This document shows positions 1-12,067 of a DNA stretch of 64,000 nucleotides, one piece after another. The stretch comes from Prostheceraeus crozeri (lineage: Eukaryota; Platyhelminthes; Polycladida; Euryleptidae), in assembly GCA_907163375.1 (NCBI GenBank), contig CAJQUW010007819.1, forward strand, positions 558,001 to 622,000, in the 5' to 3' direction. How positions within the stretch are numbered: the stretch's first letter is position 1; each line of letters starts with the position of its first letter. The notes below the pieces were generated by a model that saw only the letters and a list, made by a program, of their open reading frames with translations, made no database searches and was not told the DNA's origin. The position numbers and the translations under genes were made by a program.

Positions 1-852
1 CGCTTGTACATATATATTTTTTATTAATGCCTGCCTTAAATAGAGGAATGGACACTCACGACCTTACACATACGACCTTCAGTATGAAAGTTCTCCTACT
101 AACAGCAACACTGAATATCTAGTTTCTCATTCTCTTGCATGTTTTGAATATCGCTATAGAAATGACAAGTTGCAAGTATTTGCGATTTTCAACTTGCAGG
201 CGCACTCGAAATTCAGCGGCAGATGCGGATGTTTGTGCTACTTGGGTAGGCGTGTTGAAGCAGTGTACAAATAATGTGAATATTATGCCATCTGTAAATT
301 CTAGCAATTGATCATTGTCGCCAATTATTATCATAATTAATTGTCCCTTATGTTTTTATCATCCCTGATGCTTCTTCCAGTGTTGTAATTCAAAGCGCAA
401 CTAATGCAATGATTTCTTCTAAAATTTTTTTACACCCGATCTACTACAGTGATTGTCAATCAATTTGACAGCATTGACCTTTTCTCAGCATCGACTTTCA
501 GCTTTTTCGAATTAGTAATTACAATATGCCGCGCAAAGTCCGATGCAGAAATAATTACGGCGGGACTGATAAGACTTCCTCCCACTGACTTTTCATGCAT
601 TCACTTAAAATGTGAAGCACTTTTCACGACTTCAAATATTTCTACTGAAAATCTTGCTTAGATGAATTCATTATAGATAGATCGCATGACTGCTTGGTTC
701 TAAACAGAATTGTAACTAATATACTAATTACATAACATATTGTTGATAAATATTAAATCATTCCTGATTTATTCCATCACAAATTCATCCAACGTAATTA
801 ATTAGTGCATTTCAACCTTTTTGTTGTGTACTTGCTCATATTTTTCTTGCAG
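1..852. other. no recognised gene; probable intron or upstream sequence
   Basis: Only short open frames occur here (for example 119-334 on the minus strand and 449-661 on the plus strand). None shows a motif I recognise. Since a coding exon begins at 853 with a splice acceptor, this stretch is probably intron of the same gene, whose earlier exons would lie left of the window. This is inference. Confidence 0.35.
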
Positions 853-1157
853 ATAGAATAGTTGACAAGTTAACCTATAATCAGTTGCATCGCATCATGT
901 ACGCCATACGAGGAAGGAGGAAAGATCTAAGAGCAGTTATCGATCGAGATATGGGAACTCTTTTGTTTTTTAGAAGTGTCGACGATCGTGTAAAAGTAGC
1001 CAATCATCTCATCAATTACGTCAAAATCAATGCTATGGTAACATCATTGTAATTTTAGATAGACACTGATGTTTCTTATAACCTGTGCTTGTATTTCCAG
1101 AAGATGTACTCTGAGGAACATCACAAGGCCACCACAGATCATTATTGCTCGAAATGA
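853..1157 (+). CDS. last two coding exons of an unrecognised host gene
   Basis: A pyrimidine-rich tract ending in CAG at 850-852 opens an exon at 853. The exon reads without a stop from a split codon to 1037 (about 61 codons, frame starting AGA at 855, residues beginning RIVDKLTYNQLH). A GTAACA donor follows at 1038. A second acceptor (TATTTCCAG, ending 1100) opens a phase-0 exon, 1101-1157, of 18 codons ending in TGA at 1155. Splicing gives about 79 residues, basic and rich in Arg and Lys, with no domain I recognise. The stop lies 24 nt before an AATAAA hexamer. Two acceptors, one donor, a preserved frame and a poly(A) signal together make a real 3' gene end likely. The start lies outside the window. 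It could be a decayed gene copy, but nothing in it is broken. Confidence 0.6.
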
Positions 1158-1180
1158 GGTGCGAGTATCTAGGACATATC

Positions 1181-1186
1181 AATAAA
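1181..1186 (+). terminator. poly(A) signal AATAAA
   Basis: Canonical hexamer 24 nt after the TGA of the exon pair at 853-1157, on the same strand and at a suitable distance for a short 3' UTR. Confidence 0.55.
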
Positions 1187-1830
1187 TTTGAGTACTATTC
1201 AAACTACATGTTCCCTTTTTATTTCTGAAACTATACACTAAACAATGGTATTACTTTTTTACCTTTTTTCACCAAATTATTGTAGCAGGATAGCCAAAAT
1301 TGGCGATAAAGCGACTCATATGAAAGGAAAATTGCTGGGTCTAGAAACTATGAATTCGCTTGTGAATCACAGTATGATTTTATGAGCTTGTTGTGTAAAA
1401 ACTGTATTTACAATGCAATAATGATTTGAATGTCACATCAAGTCTTATGCCAGTAATGTTTTATTTGGTTATTATTACCAGTGATTGCTTCATTATTTCT
1501 GGCATTTTTCCTATATTACCATCTACAAATCTTTAGATGCAAATTTATCGATAGTTATAGGCTTGTGCAAATATTACCGGGAATAATTGTCACAATATTA
1601 TCGGCAATAATTGCCATAATATTACCGGGAATAATTACTTTTCACAGCACAACTACATGTAAGGATAACTTGAGACTAGTCAAATGAACTATTCAGGAGT
1701 TGAGTTGACAGTTACTGATGGGTTATTTTCAGATAAATGAGCCATTTCACGAAAAATTCAGTCACCTTTGTTAAGCAAAATAATTTCTATATTGACAGCG
1801 ATAGATGGGTTTGCAGCTTCGCTGCATTGA
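1187..1830. other. non-coding spacer with one short tandem repeat
   Basis: AT-rich sequence between the host gene end and the gypsy fossil. Apart from the 24-bp tandem repeat at 1570-1641, nothing recognisable is seen. Confidence 0.4.
1570..1641. repeat. 24-bp tandem repeat, three units
   Basis: Three consecutive 24-bp units built on AATATTACCGGGAATAATTG. The middle unit differs at a few positions. This is a small minisatellite. Confidence 0.8.
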
Positions 1831-4800
1831 GTGAAACATGATTTCGCCACCTACTCGTTGATAAGCGGCTACAACTCGTTACAGACGACAGTTCACAAAA
1901 AGTATACATCAAACACTGTCCAAGGTTTGGCGCGGATCCATCATAATTTTGGTTACTACGATGGGGGCAAAATACGCGATCGTGTGTTCAAGGATGTACG
2001 TGGCAAGTTCAACGGCCCTACCCGGGGCCAACAATTAAGGGTGAAAATGCTCAAGGTACTTCGTATTAACAGCATCAACTGCACTAAATCTAACGCCCTC
2101 ACTGTTCATGACAAATTTTCTGAACATGATTTTCTTGTTGATACTGGAGCCTATGTTTCCCTTTTTCCAATTTGTCGCCTCGATTCAAATAGAAATGACT
2201 TGACTTGTGAAAACATTCCTACACTGATAGCTGCGAATGGGTCAAAAATTGCAACATTTGGTCGAAAGGAAATAACTCCACGCCTTTCTGAAACCAATTA
2301 TACATGGAAATTTATTATTGCTGACATTCAACAACCACTTCTAGGATCAGATTTTCTCGCGTACTTTCGCCTCCTTGTTGATGTAGCGGGTCAACGACTT
2401 CTCAATATGGATACTTTCTCATCTTTACCATTGATTCCTGTGAACACGATTGAAATTGCACCCATTCATGCATCAGGTGAATATTCTTATATTTTTGAGG
2501 ATTTCAAGGACGTTTTCAAAGCTGAACTGAAGCAGAATCCTCAAGATGTATCAAAGCATGGAATTTTTTATTATATTTCCACAACAGGAGCGCCCGTTCA
2601 TTCTAGGTATCGACGATTACCTCCTGCAAAATTAGAAGCTGCAAAAGCTGCATTTTCAGAGATGGAAAGAATGGGCATCTGCAAGAAAGCCAGCAGTCCT
2701 TGGAGCTCTCCCTTGCATATGGTTCCTAAAGCCGATGGTTCTTGGCGACCTTGTGGTGACTACCGCAGACTGAATTTGAAAACAATTCCCGACCACTATC
2801 CACTTCCAAATATTCAAAACATTATGGCATCAGTAAAAGGAGCAAAAATTTTCTCAAACTAGATTTACTAAAAGGATACTTTCAGGTACCAGTGAATCCC
2901 GAGGACGTTGATAAGACTTGCATCATCACTCCGTTCGGTAGCTATGTATTCCTCTATTCAACGTTTGGATTGCGTAATTCAGGTGCAACATTTCAACGAC
3001 TAATGGATACTATATTTGGTCATATCACTTTTTGTATTGTGTACGTTGACGATATTCTCGTATTTTCAAAGACAATTGATGAACACCACAACCATTTACA
3101 GGAGGTTCTGAAACTCCTGCGGCAGAATGGACTCGTTGTAAGAACAGATAAATGCATTTTTGGTGTGTCCTCCGTCACTTTCTTAGGCCATCAAATTAAT
3201 GAAAATGGAGTTTGCCCGACTAAAGAAAAGGTGAAAGCGGTTGAAAATTACCCAAAACCGACTTCAATCAAAGATTGCAGAAGTGCCTTGGTTTAGTTAA
3301 CTACTATCACAGATTTATTCCTCATTATGCAGAGATCTTGAAACCACTATACGATGTGCTAACAGGAAAACCCAAGAGTTTGTTATGGGGACCAAAGCAA
3401 GAAAAATCCTTCATTCGGTCAAAATCCGCATTGGCTTCTTCCTCGTGTTTGCATCATCCCAATCCAAACGCTCCTATAGTAGTTACTACTGACGCTAGTC
3501 CTACCGCAGTCGGGGCGGTTCTTGAACAAACTGTCAATGGTATTAATCAGCCAATAGCCTTTTTCAGCAAAAAACTGCGTTCAAACGAAATGCACTATAG
3601 CACATTTGACAAGGAACTTTTGGCAATTTATCTTGCTCTTCGCCATTTCAAGCATTATTTGAATGAAGTTGAATTCAAAGTAAGAACTGATCATCGCCCT
3701 TTAATAACAGCTTTAACAAAGAAATCTGAAGCTTTCTCTTCTCGACAACAAAGACAATTATCCGCAATAACAGAATTTGCATGTGAGGTTGAATACATCC
3801 CAGTTAGAAATAACCCTGCGGCTGACGCATTATCCCGTGCAGCTATAAGCTCAATCCAACTCGGTCTTGATTATCGAAAATTGGCATTGGAACAGGTATC
3901 CGATCCTGACATACAAGACTCTCAAAATTTATTGGCTTCACTGAAATTGCAAAATGTTTCATTTGATCATGATACTCATATTCTTTGTGATGTTAGCACT
4001 GGAAGACCTCGCCCTGTAGTTCCACATACTTTCAGAAAAGAAGTGTTTGAGTTAATACATGGACTAAACCATCCATCAATTCGATCGACGCTGCGTCTTA
4101 TTACGTCAAAATTTGTATGGCATGGCATTTCTCGAGACGTTCGTACTTGGGTCCGTGCCTGTGAAAGATGCCAAAAGTCTAAAGTCGTTCGTCATATCGA
4201 ATCTGGAATCGGCAGTTATTCAAACCCACGTCGAAGATTTTGTCATATTCATGTTGACATTGTCGGACCCCTACCCATAAGTAATGGTCATCGATATCTT
4301 TTTACCATTATTGACAGATCAACTCGTTGGCCAGAAGCAGTACCCCTGGTAGAAGCAACTTCAACTTCTTGTTCACATGCCCTTTTGGATAATTGGATCT
4401 CCCGATTCGGAGTTCCAAGTGATATCACATCCGATAGAGGCTCGACATTTGTTTCCGACTTATGGAAAAATTTGGCATCTATTATGGGTTCAAGAGTTCA
4501 CTATACTACAGCTTATAATCCAGAAAGCAATGGTATGATAGAACGTTTTCATAGATCATTGAAGCAGTCATTAACAGCCCGTTGTTCAACTTCTGATTGG
4601 TTTCATCAATTACCATGGACATTTCTTGGTCTACGAACTACCCCAAAAGTCGATATCGGATCATCTCCCGCAGAAATGGTGTTTGGCGAGGCCATTGTCG
4701 TTCCAGGGGAGTTTTTTCCTGATGATTCAAACTCCGAATCTTTGGAATTACTTCGAGCTCGAAATGCTGCTGCTCAATTTCGACCAATTTCTCCTCGATC

Positions 4801-5284
4801 CAACCCGCGAGGTATTCAAATTCCCACCGAAATAAAGACATGTGAATTCGTATTTATACGAGATGATTCATACCGCCCACCACTTGCACCTCCTTATAAA
4901 GGCCCATTCAAGGTAACTCAACGTTCAGACAAAGCTTATAAAATTCAATTGAATTCAGGTCGTGAGGACTGGTTATCAATCGATCGTCTCAAACCGGCGT
5001 ACATTGACTCAGACATTTCTTTGCCGCGTTCAAGTTTCGGACGACCTCTTCGTTTTCCTAATTTTTTTATGTCTTCAAATATTTATAACCTTTGTCTTGG
5101 GGGAGAGTATTGTAGTGATATCACTGTCTATGTTTTGCTATGTTACGTCACTGTTTATGTTAACAGTTACTAGATGCCTAGGTGATTTGTAATATCATTG
5201 ATATAGCCCCTCTGCAAATGTAGATATTAGAAGTCAATATAAAATTTGAATCTTTGTAAAGCATTCACAACTAATACAAATCTC
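1831..5284 (+). mobile_element. Ty3/gypsy LTR retrotransposon fossil, 5'-truncated
   Basis: Parts in order: end of a gag-like region, aspartic protease with a DTGA motif (about 2.1-2.35 kb), reverse transcriptase (about 2.6-3.2 kb, YVDD motif), RNase H (about 3.4-3.85 kb, TDASP), integrase with an HHCC-like zinc finger and core (about 4.0-4.95 kb). A purine-rich tract (GGGGGAGAG) near 5100 is followed by TGTAG..., so the 3' LTR probably runs from about 5112 to 5284. No 5' LTR or full gag is seen. The gag-end Cys/His arrangement recalls the CsRn1 group, but that clade call is tentative. The pol region is broken, with about two or three breaks, so this is an old dead copy. Its right end abuts the mariner remnant. 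Confidence 0.85.
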
Positions 5285-6188
5285 ACCATATCAAGTTGTC
5301 TGATTTTGCCTCTTCGCTGTCCGCTACAATCCCACATCCACAGGACTTGTGACAGACGAATGGGATTGGATCTGAGAACCCTCCACAAATCACCAGTGTG
5401 CCTGATGAATTCGATGATCTTGGTGGCATCAACCTTCTCGCCTGGTGGAACAGCTGTGATCGAGAAACGCTTGTTCGCCGTAAAAGCAACCAACAGCATC
5501 ACCTTCTTGCCTGCCAATGTTCTTCGGGCCACTTGAGGACTCGGTTGGTCTGGTCCCAGCAAAACTCGATTCTGCTGCTTCTTTGGTTGTCCCGAAAGGT
5601 AGATCCACGTTTCGTCCTCGACTGCGAATCTGTTGCAGAAGGCCTCCATTCCTTCCTGTTGGAAAACTCGACGAAGATGTTTGGCGCAATTCACTCGATT
5701 TGCCCTTTGCTCGTCCGATAGTGCATGTGGGACCCAAACTGATGCCACTGGTCCAAGGTCGTCGGCAAGGATCCGGTGAACGATCAACTTGCCAATTTCC
5801 AAGTATTCAGCAAGCTCTCGGACACTAACTTGGCAATCATCAGAAACAAGATCATCAACTGCTTGGATTATTGCAGGTGTCCTATAGTCTTCGGACGGCC
5901 CACCGAAGGGCCAGGAACAGCTTCATCACCCGAATCTTCACCATCAGAGTCTGCTGCAACTCCATCACCATCATTGCCAATACGGAATTCTGAATACCAC
6001 CGGAAGATGGTAGACTTCCCCGGAGATGCGGTTCCGTAGACTTCAGTCAACTCACCAAAGCAGTCGGTTGCAGTAATGCCAAGCCGGAATCTTGTGAATG
6101 CGTAGAACTTGAAGTTGTTCATGTCTAAAGAAGTCATTACCATTTCATGCGTTGCACTGTTTTGATATTCTCTTCTTTGTCTGACCAC
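5285..6188 (-). pseudogene. mariner-family transposase, truncated and frameshifted
   Basis: Reading leftwards from 6188, the N-terminal helix-turn-helix region includes FRWYSEF and a GRPK linker. One frame change falls near 5870. The catalytic domain follows (5802 down to about 5285) with VEDETWIYL around the first catalytic Asp and MWD at the second. Homology stops just after this, next to the gypsy 3' LTR, so the third catalytic residue and the C-terminus are missing. An acidic Gly/Asp/Ser-rich stretch lies between the HTH and catalytic halves. Terminal inverted repeats were not found. The element is inactive. Truncation by the gypsy insertion is possible, but I did not find the missing C-terminal piece on the far side. 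Confidence 0.75.
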
Positions 6189-8499
6189 TGACAGGGTTGT
6201 GTTGAATGAAAATGGCTCCTGATTGGTCGGTAGTTTTCTCAGATACAGTGCATTACGTCACACCAGTGGTTCAATGCTAAATCGACAGCAAACACTGTCT
6301 GCATCGAAATTCTCATTAATTTCGGGACAGCCAAAGTATATAGGATTTTATGATTTACAGTCTAGAGCAAAGGCTTCCAACCTGTGGTACACGTACCACT
6401 AATGATACGCGAGGGTTCATAAGATGGCACGTGAGAGGCTATATGTATCATGATGATAATTTAATATATTCATGTCACAGACTAAATCTATTAGGAAAAG
6501 GGTTATCAGCTTGAGAAAATCAGATCGTCGAAAAAATTCGATGCAATTTCTTATTTTTTATAGTCTAAAAAGACGGAGATTCGTCTTGTGCATAGATTTC
6601 ATCTTTTCACATCAAACATTGTACTAGGTTGTTTAGATATCAATGCGGCGACGGGCGATGCAATGACATATATTAACCGACCAACAGGTCGAAATCGACA
6701 ACAAAAAAACCATGTATTTTAGATTATACTTGAAAATGCCGTCGAAAATCACGCATTTTGAATATGCATATGGCATTGAAATTTACATTCAATTGTGCCA
6801 AGCCAAAAGTATTCACAAATAATGTAGGCTGCGTTTCTTAAAAAACGAAACGCAACCTATATTTGGTCGTAGATATTTGACACAGAATCTTGAAGCAGTA
6901 TTCATGCAGATAAATACGTCATCTTCAAGAATCGATTTCTCGAGACATGGGTTTTCAAATTAGGTGAGTTTGCCGTGTAAAATCAAATTTTCCACTGCAT
7001 TGGTTGAAAGTGTACACGCATCCCATCATTGCTTCATCTGCACCACCCCGTTTAGGAAATCTCTTCACAGAAAACGTGAGAAAACAAGCAGATGCAGTGT
7101 TCGAATTAGTTAATATGTTCATTGGATATTTGAATTAGACTAAGTTACCGGCATGAAATTAATTATTTTTATTTGTTCGGAAGAGGCATTCTCAACTTAT
7201 GGAATGACAGCTCATTGTTTCATGCTTGTTTTGTTCGAAAAAATATTTTTTTGAAATAAAAAAGAATTATATCTTTCCTCACTGAAGCCGAATTTCTTTG
7301 AGACCAAGTGGTAGGCGACGAACATGTAAAATCTCAAGTGCTACTGAGACATCAAAAGGTCAGGAGCCACTGGCAATCGGGAGCCAAGGCGGGAGAAAAG
7401 AGCAAATATTTCTTTCGAGGGCTTGATGAAGAGTTTGGTTGTATGTTTGACGGGACTGGTTGATCACGAACTTTGGAACCACACTGCAGAACAGACAAGT
7501 CAGAAGAAAAATTGCGCAGGTCATGCCAAATATAAATTCTTGAAAACTTTCAATATTAATGCTGCATTTACATGTATAAGGGATAGAAGTCAGTCCTAAA
7601 AATACAAAGAATCTTACTGAACCATCTACATTCTAAAATGACAATGACATCACGTAAACAGACTATAATGAAAATGCCTACCAAGCAAGGGTCACATGAG
7701 GCTCAAGTCGAGCTCGATTGAGAGGAAGATGAGACACAGGAGCAAAAACTTGCATGACAAATTCACAATACATTCCCTTTCACATTATTGCTAACACCCC
7801 TAAATTTTCATCCAGATCGCAATAGGAGACGATATTCATCTTGATTCCTGATAATAATGGGTTATCTCCATTAAAACAAGCTCTCAAACGTAAATAGAAT
7901 AATATTGCAGATCACATTCAGCATTAGTTCAACTTAAATTGATGTCTAACAGCAAATAGCACATCGTAGGTACGTGTAGAATATCATGTCCTTATCCTAG
8001 ACAAAATTCGTGGATTTCAGACTCTCTGAAAGCTGCTGGTATTTCTTTAATCTGCTAGATATCTGTAAAACTAAGTTTGAATTCCCCACCGATGCAGTGA
8101 AGTTGCTCCAAAAATGGATTTAAAACATTAGAATAAAGTACAAGATTTTGATGCAGTCGTTTTCATTTAAGTCAGTAGCATGACGCATCGTAGCGATCGT
8201 GCTGAAAAGGAAGTAGCCTGTATCTAATATCTGCAAGTTTTCTTTGCATTCTCAACGACATTCCGCATCGCATACACAGGTGCATTTTTGGGTTTCGATA
8301 ATAGCTCGTGAATGTGATTAGTCAGGCAAGCAATCGTAATAATAAAGCAAATAGCAGTTCTTATTCATCGTTTTTAGCCTTCTTACTTATCAATATTATT
8401 TTGGTTCTCAAACGATTCCTTGTTTGAATACAGCTCATCGAGACCTCGAATAGCGTGGCAAGAAAAATGAAAGTCATGAATATACGATGTACTGACAAG
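6189..8499. other. gene-free stretch with a hAT-like terminus
   Basis: No credible coding sequence. Around 6367-6440 the sequence TTCCAACCTGTGGTACACGT followed by a second GTACC and GATACGCGAG motif resembles the terminal sequence of hAT (Charlie-like) transposons. A partner end was not found, so this is a suggestion only. The rest is AT-rich and unrecognised. Confidence 0.3.
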
Positions 8500-9034
8500 C
8501 AGGGATGCGGAGTCGGAGTCCTATCAAATGATAGGACACCGGACTCCGGCCTATAGAGAAGACAAGCCTTCCTAGTCTCGATCACGTCTACGCACCAAAG
8601 GTCACATCAGAGACAAAAATGAAATACTGGTTTGTTTGAGAACATTGCCTCTTACACCTACCGTGTGTGATGTCTACTCCTAAGTACATATTTAAATCGA
8701 AAGTGTACTCATATTTTTAGAGAAGGATGGAGGATTTTCCTGCCTGGTAGAGACTGCAGAAAAACCGTGTGAAGCACACATCAAGAAGATGGGAGGAGCC
8801 GCGTCGCATGCATCCAACTTAAAGCGATATAAGATAAACTTTCATTGAAAATGATTGATAATTGATGCAGCAATGTTCACTTGCAGGTTCAGGTAAGCCT
8901 ATAATGATCTGTGATGTAGGTTACCATTTTTTAGAAAAACTAGGCTATATATACTTGTCACCCGGAGTCGGAGTCCTATCAACCCCCAGAGTCGGAGTCG
9001 GAGTCCTATCAAAATGATAGGACTCCGCATCCCT
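8500..9034. mobile_element. non-autonomous hAT-type element, 535 bp
   Basis: The left end CAGGGATGCGGAGTCGGAGT is matched, inverted, by GGACTCCGCATCCCT at the right end. Flanking 8-mers are ctgacaag (8492-8499) and ccgacaag (9035-9042), 7 of 8 identical, as expected for the 8-bp duplication made by hAT transposases. Repeats of GGAGTCGGAGTCCTATCA occur near both ends. There is no transposase inside, so it is a MITE-like passenger. Confidence 0.75.
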
Positions 9035-9099
9035 ACCGACAAGTGAAGCTCCCTGAGTCATGATGTAGGCTTATACAGGGAATCATGCATGCCCATGTA

Positions 9100-9490
9100 G
9101 CTGACTGACTTCATATGTGCGAAAACGTTATGAACAGTGAGAAGCATCTTGGTGCTCTTCAGTATCGTGCTACACCAATAATTCTGAGTGGGTCTCCAAT
9201 GAATTCACATGCACGCTGTGTGAAATTCTGCAAATGTATGTACATGAAAGGCTTTCTTGATTCAGTCCCAAATTACCGAATTACAATGGCTGGAAAATTC
9301 ACCGGATCTCACTCAATTGAAACGCGTTGAGGCATCTGAGATCAACGTTTACGGAAAGACATCAGTAGTTTTAGAGATAATCAGACTGTCCAGAAGGTTT
9401 AGTCAGACAATGGTGAATTGTCAAAAGCAAAGAAGTCTGCATCGTTACTATCAACGATGCACTGCTCTCCAAAAATGGTCACCGAATATG
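9100..9490 (+). pseudogene. Tc1-like transposase C-terminal fragment
   Basis: The frame around 9257-9330 reads FLIQSQITELQWLENSPDL, which matches the Tc1 consensus (hydrophobic stretch, W, then SPDLNP near the third catalytic acidic residue). The upstream frame (9115-9250) and the downstream region (MVNCQK, ending near 9490) are compatible with the same domain. It carries at least one frame change and lacks the N-terminus. It lies directly before the piggyBac fragment. Whether one inserted into the other is not clear. Confidence 0.55.
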
Positions 9491-10462
9491 AAAAGAGAAA
9501 TCCTGAGATTGTTGAGATTGTTGCTGAATAGAATCAAGCGAAAACAGGATCAGGAGTCGATACACTCGATCAAATGCTCGGCCTCTATAGTACCAAAGCG
9601 CCTACGCGCCGATGGCCTTGTGTGTGTTTTATGATTTACTTAACAAAGCAGCAATCAATGCTGGTGTTCTGTATTGTGAGGCATTTACTCCTGTATCAAG
9701 GAAAATATTCTACATGAGTTGTCAAAACAGTTGTGCGAGCCGATACGTTCAAAGCGTAAGGGTAAGGCTGATTAGTGTCTAATGAGGCTGTCAAAAACAA
9801 ACAAAAGAGAATCACGTGTTCAATTTGTATGAAAACAAAACACACAATTTTTGTGACAACTTTGACAAAGTTCTCTGTGGAAAGCATGGCGTGAAAAATG
9901 TCGCTTGCAAATTGCATTGTTTTCAATGTGAATCTTCAGGCAGGCTTGCCAACTCACACGGTTTACCCGTGTGTACACACAGTTTGGCTGCACACGGTCA
10001 CACGAGTGATACCAAAAAATACACACGGCAACTCCCCTTTACTTATATTACACACGAAATTGTCATTAATTTTATGATAATCAGAAATACTAAGCCAAGA
10101 TTGGATATTTAATCTCTTTTACTAAGTCTCATGCACATATTTCGTACTTTAACGACAAATATGACCTCAGTAATCACATGTAATTACTATTCATACACGG
10201 CGTTTGGCAAAAATATGAGTCAGTATATACTGCTCTATTTTATAAAAGCATCTTATGTTAAAGGGAAATAATTTGGTAAATAATTTCGCGCACTTCCGTT
10301 AAGAGTTTGCGCTAGTCCTACCTGCAAAAAAGTACAATGAATCACGTATTATTGGCAATTACATTGGAAAAACAAAAATATTACTAGTATATAATGTGTA
10401 AAAATATTTTCGCACGGGTTGGGATGGTGATAGGTTGGCAACCCTGTCTTCAGGTGGCACAT
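9490..10462 (+). pseudogene. piggyBac-type transposase C-terminal fragment
   Basis: Successive frames give EIVEIVAE, then GVDTLDQMLGLYSTKAPTRR with WP, then INAGVLYCEAFTP, which are signature blocks of the piggyBac DDE domain. A Cys-rich C-terminal zinc-binding domain follows (CSICMK, HNFCDN, KVLCGKHG, LHCFQC). The frame shifts several times between 9540 and 9830. A 506-bp hAT-type element sits at 9941-10446. On its far side, past one copy of the 8-bp duplication, the codons GGT and a TGA stop (about 10460) complete the protein end. The N-terminal half is absent and the copy is dead. Confidence 0.7.
9941..10446. mobile_element. non-autonomous hAT-type element, 506 bp, perfect 8-bp TSD
   Basis: Ends are CAGGCTTGCCAAC (left) and its near-inverse GTTGGCAACCCTG (right, reading CAGGGTTGCCAAC on the other strand). 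The 8-mer TCTTCAGG is present at both 9933-9940 and 10447-10454. Subterminal CACACGGGT-like motifs occur on both sides. No transposase is encoded. The perfect duplication suggests it is younger than its piggyBac host. Confidence 0.85.
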
Positions 10463-10689
10463 GAACTTTCCAGAGATCTTTGAATTTTGTATTTCAGTTT
10501 TTTTCGAATAAGCTCTGTTGAATCTATTGTCTTTTTATTTTTGCCATGAATATCATAAGAATTAGTCCTAGAATATCCATGAACTAGCTTGTGGTTCAAT
10601 ATGTAGCTAAGATAGGAAAAATCTGTTTGATTGATGCCTAGCTCACGGATGACCGGTACGAGAGTTCCAGAGGGGGTGACCGGCTCCGG
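10463..10689. other. unassigned AT-rich spacer
   Basis: Presumably the 3' flank of the piggyBac remnant. No terminal inverted repeat or TTAA-flanked end could be fixed. Confidence 0.3.
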
Positions 10690-10945
10690 CGTTCTAATGT
10701 TAAGCTAAGATAAGATTAGGCAATGTAAGGTAAATCACTAAAACTCTACACACCATCCAATAAGTCAAATACACAAGTTTAATAAGATTTTTACACTAAA
10801 TATAGTAGCCTATATCTTAGGCAAAATAATGCAATCAATGCATATTATTGTTTTAGTAGGGAGAAACTGCTGCTACTGAAAATACGCTAAGAAATGCAAA
10901 TTAGTATCTAAGTCGCAAATAAAGATGTACAACAAAATTAAGCTT
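10690..10945. repeat. dispersed repeat family R2, copy 1
   Basis: This stretch matches 23655-23880 in the same orientation. Shared blocks include a CAATAAG/CAATAGGTCAAA start, AATAAGATTTTTAC, GCAATCAAT.CAT.ATTATTG, a GCTACTGA block and a final AATAAAGATGTACAA. The family is not identified. The A-rich 3' end would suit a retroposon tail. Confidence 0.65.
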
Positions 10946-11316
10946 ACTTAGGGAGTGAATTCCGTCCGACTGAGACTGTCAGAAATTCTGCTTCAATTTA
11001 TCCCAGTATTTAACGGCATTTACTATCCTAACGCTCGTGCAACCGCTTCTCCATCGGAAAAGGCGATCAGGTCTGTTAACTATGATACTGTATCATATTT
11101 GTGTAGAGGTGACCAAAAACCAGGTAAAATGGCTATATTCTTAAGCGCCATCAAGGCCTTTTGATGACCGCGCCACGTCATCAGAAGAGTGACTGACTTG
11201 CACACGTCTCATACCGGTCATGAAAACGTCATAAAGTTAAGATAAAACATGCTACTAACAAAGGTAATTCAGTGAGCCAAAAAGTAGAAAATCGTATCAA
11301 GATTAGAAAGAAGCAA
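10946..11316. other. no recognised feature
   Basis: Short frames only. A moderately GC-rich stretch near 11165-11215 (CGCGCCACGTCATC) has no identified match in the window. Confidence 0.3.
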
Positions 11317-11529
11317 CTAGACTACCAAGAAAACTTCATGCTTCACCTTGCTGCTGCTCTTGCACTGCTTGGTCCAATAGGCCTCCTTCACGACTCGCCC
11401 TTTCCAAGAGCGGTCACGGTCAATCACAGTTGCATTATCAAGGTCAATCAGTCCGCTTTCTGCCCCATGCTTAGCCATTTCTGATCGGTCAACGTCTAAC
11501 TCACGAATTTCAATTTCCGCACTTAACAT
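11317..11529 (-). pseudogene. possible Penelope-like GIY-YIG C-terminal fragment
   Basis: The minus frame reads MAKHGAESGLIDLDNATVID and then WKGRVVKEAYWTK. This resembles the end of the GIY-YIG endonuclease of Penelope-like elements (His, then an IDWDNA-like block, then KEA with the catalytic Glu). Only about 50 residues fit and no GIY or YIG strand is present, so the call is weak. Confidence 0.45.
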
Positions 11530-11774
11530 TATAAACTACCCCAAAGATTTTGAACCGGGCGTTTCTGGACCAATGTCGATCGAATGGTTACTTTCAGTCT
11601 CATCGCCAACTTGACATCGACCTCAGACAATATTCCAGCCACACTCTCTGACACTCCAGGAAAATATGGAAGTGTTGTGCATTTAGAGAAAGACTCAACG
11701 CTGCTTGAACAAACTTGCAAGCCCCTCGCGATTTCCTTTTGGCTGTAGCCATTCCTCTCTAATGCACGATTCAC
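11529..11774 (-). pseudogene. possible Tc1-like helix-turn-helix fragment
   Basis: The first 22 residues (ALERNGYSQKEIARGLQVCS) fit the first helix-turn-helix of Tc1-type transposases (GYS.REIA..L.VS). The remaining 55 residues are compatible with a decayed second HTH. No catalytic domain is attached. Confidence 0.4.
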
Positions 11775-12067
11775 ATGCTACCTATCCTCCTCCAAAGAAT
11801 CTCCGGTACAGATACGGGATGCTCTTATTGTGAGAAACTTCACCATCGACTTATATGTTGATTTGGGATGTGCCCACTCACGACTGAGATATAGGTCGGT
11901 ATGCGTAGGCTTCCGGTGTATTCAAAAGGACATATTACAATAATCTCGTCGCATAGTGAGATCCAAAAATGAATTAGTCTCTTGCTGTTCCATTTCCATG
12001 GTAAATAGTTGGTCGCAAGAATTCAACAAGTGTAAAAAGCCCATCAGACCTTCGTAAGTGCTGTATA
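11775..12067. other. unassigned spacer
   Basis: No gene or repeat end identified before the TA that starts the mariner at 12068. Confidence 0.3.

Noticed and set aside
5246-6039. Several plus-strand frames of 87-107 residues
   Set aside because: They are antisense to the mariner transposase remnant, which has recognisable motifs.
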